10,000 nucleotides of DNA from Trachelipus rathkii (lineage: Eukaryota; Arthropoda; Malacostraca; Isopoda; Trachelipodidae). A program made the translations under genes and the position numbers. The notes below the pieces were generated by a model. That model was given only the letters and a program-made list of their open reading frames with translations. It was not told where the DNA came from and did no database searches. Below, in pieces: positions 9,641-10,000 of this stretch (its first letter is position 1; every line of letters begins with the position of its first letter). The stretch covers positions 1 through 10,000 of the forward strand of contig JABUQX010113385.1 of the NCBI GenBank assembly GCA_015478945.1, read 5' to 3'.

Positions 9641-9950
9641 TTTCTCATTTGCTATGGGGTCACATATTTATAATAATATCTACTCTTTATGTTACATCAT
9701 TTCCCTTTGTTTATTTTTGTAACATTTTAATATTCTATCTTTTATTATCTCTCATGCCCCACTAATAATATTTTGCTGTGGATCAATCTGGATTCCAGTC
9801 TTTATTTTTCCCATTTGTTTAGCTGGCGTCTGGCGTTTGAGGAGGGTGTCTGGCTCGCTACCTCCCTGCCTCTTTAATATCACAGTTAAGCTAGGCCCTA
9901 TCCAGTTTTCTTACTTCCTTTATAATATATTAGTGGTTTAATTTGTGTTC

Positions 9951-10000
9951 GGGTGCGGTGAAGATTGGAGTAATAGTGAAAATAATTTATATAACTATAA
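9951..10000. other. Right edge, nothing recognised
   Basis: The sequence GGGTGCGGTGAAGATTGGAG and what follows have no counterpart beyond the left arm, which suggests the palindrome ends near 9950. Too short to classify. Confidence 0.4.

Larger units (their letters stand above)
8987..9950. repeat. Long imperfect palindrome, foldback-element-like
   Basis: The left arm (about 8987-9486) and right arm (about 9487-9950) are reverse complements with small indels. Matching blocks from outside in: AAAGG at 9015 with CCTTT at 9917; CAGACGCCAGCTAAA (9124-9138) with its exact complement at 9818-9832; GGGGTATGAGAGATAATAAA (9210-9229) with 9741-9760, one mismatch; AAAGGGAAAT (9261-9270) with 9699-9708. 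The coordinate sums of paired blocks stay between about 18936 and 18973, so the arms are collinear. The inner parts are AT-rich tandem arrays that reverse at TAAACATGTTTA (9481-9492). No transposase is visible. Known foldback elements have long inverted ends with tandem repeats in their inner parts; classification here is inference. Confidence 0.8.

Noticed and set aside
9244..9765. Phe/Ile/Leu/Tyr-rich frames that look like membrane proteins
   Set aside because: They derive from the hexanucleotide arrays and the palindrome arms; the hydrophobicity is a by-product of AAATAT-type units.

Overview
The window looks like nuclear, non-coding, repeat-dense DNA from an animal. I place it in an arthropod, most plausibly a decapod crustacean (crab or shrimp). 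This rests on two things: a Jockey-type LINE whose protein remnants resemble the family common in decapod genomes (recognised from memory, not searched), and an extreme load of (TA)n microsatellites, as reported for shrimp and crab genomes. I see no intact host gene, no tRNA or rRNA gene, no CRISPR array and no prokaryotic operon signature. Long poly-Tyr-Ile reading frames are simply translated (TA)n.

Layout. Bases 1-2212 are AT-rich DNA cut up by (TA)n tracts (about 514-625, 1083-1156, 1179-1230, 1375-1608, 2040-2212). Between them lie short islands: a GC-rich open frame without a start (793-975), an island whose two TGACGTCA palindromes form an inverted repeat (1261-1315), and a GC-rich double hairpin with an A-rich tail (1766-1870). 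Bases 2669-5563 hold a nearly full-length, heavily mutated Jockey-like LINE on the + strand: AP endonuclease, then reverse transcriptase, then a C-terminal domain, ending in A8. A (TA)n tract follows (5569-5688), then unclassified DNA (5689-6401) and a mixed TA/TAA field (6402-6811).

Bases 6812-8815 form a 2.0-kb element with terminal inverted repeats (CAAAGGTGAGCATTAACG and its near copy) and subterminal GTTAAC-like motifs, probably a non-autonomous hAT-like DNA transposon. Its interior is a second, 5'-truncated copy of the same LINE family on the - strand, with its own oligo-A tail (6959-8478). The two LINE copies therefore lie tail to tail. Bases 8987-9950 are a long imperfect palindrome centred at 9486/9487. 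Its inner arms are AT-rich hexanucleotide arrays (AAATAT type) that switch strand at the centre, an architecture like that of foldback elements.

Nothing here is an obviously working gene set. The interest lies in the nesting (LINE inside a TIR element), the foldback-like palindrome, and the fact that every mobile element I can delimit touches a TA tract on at least one side.
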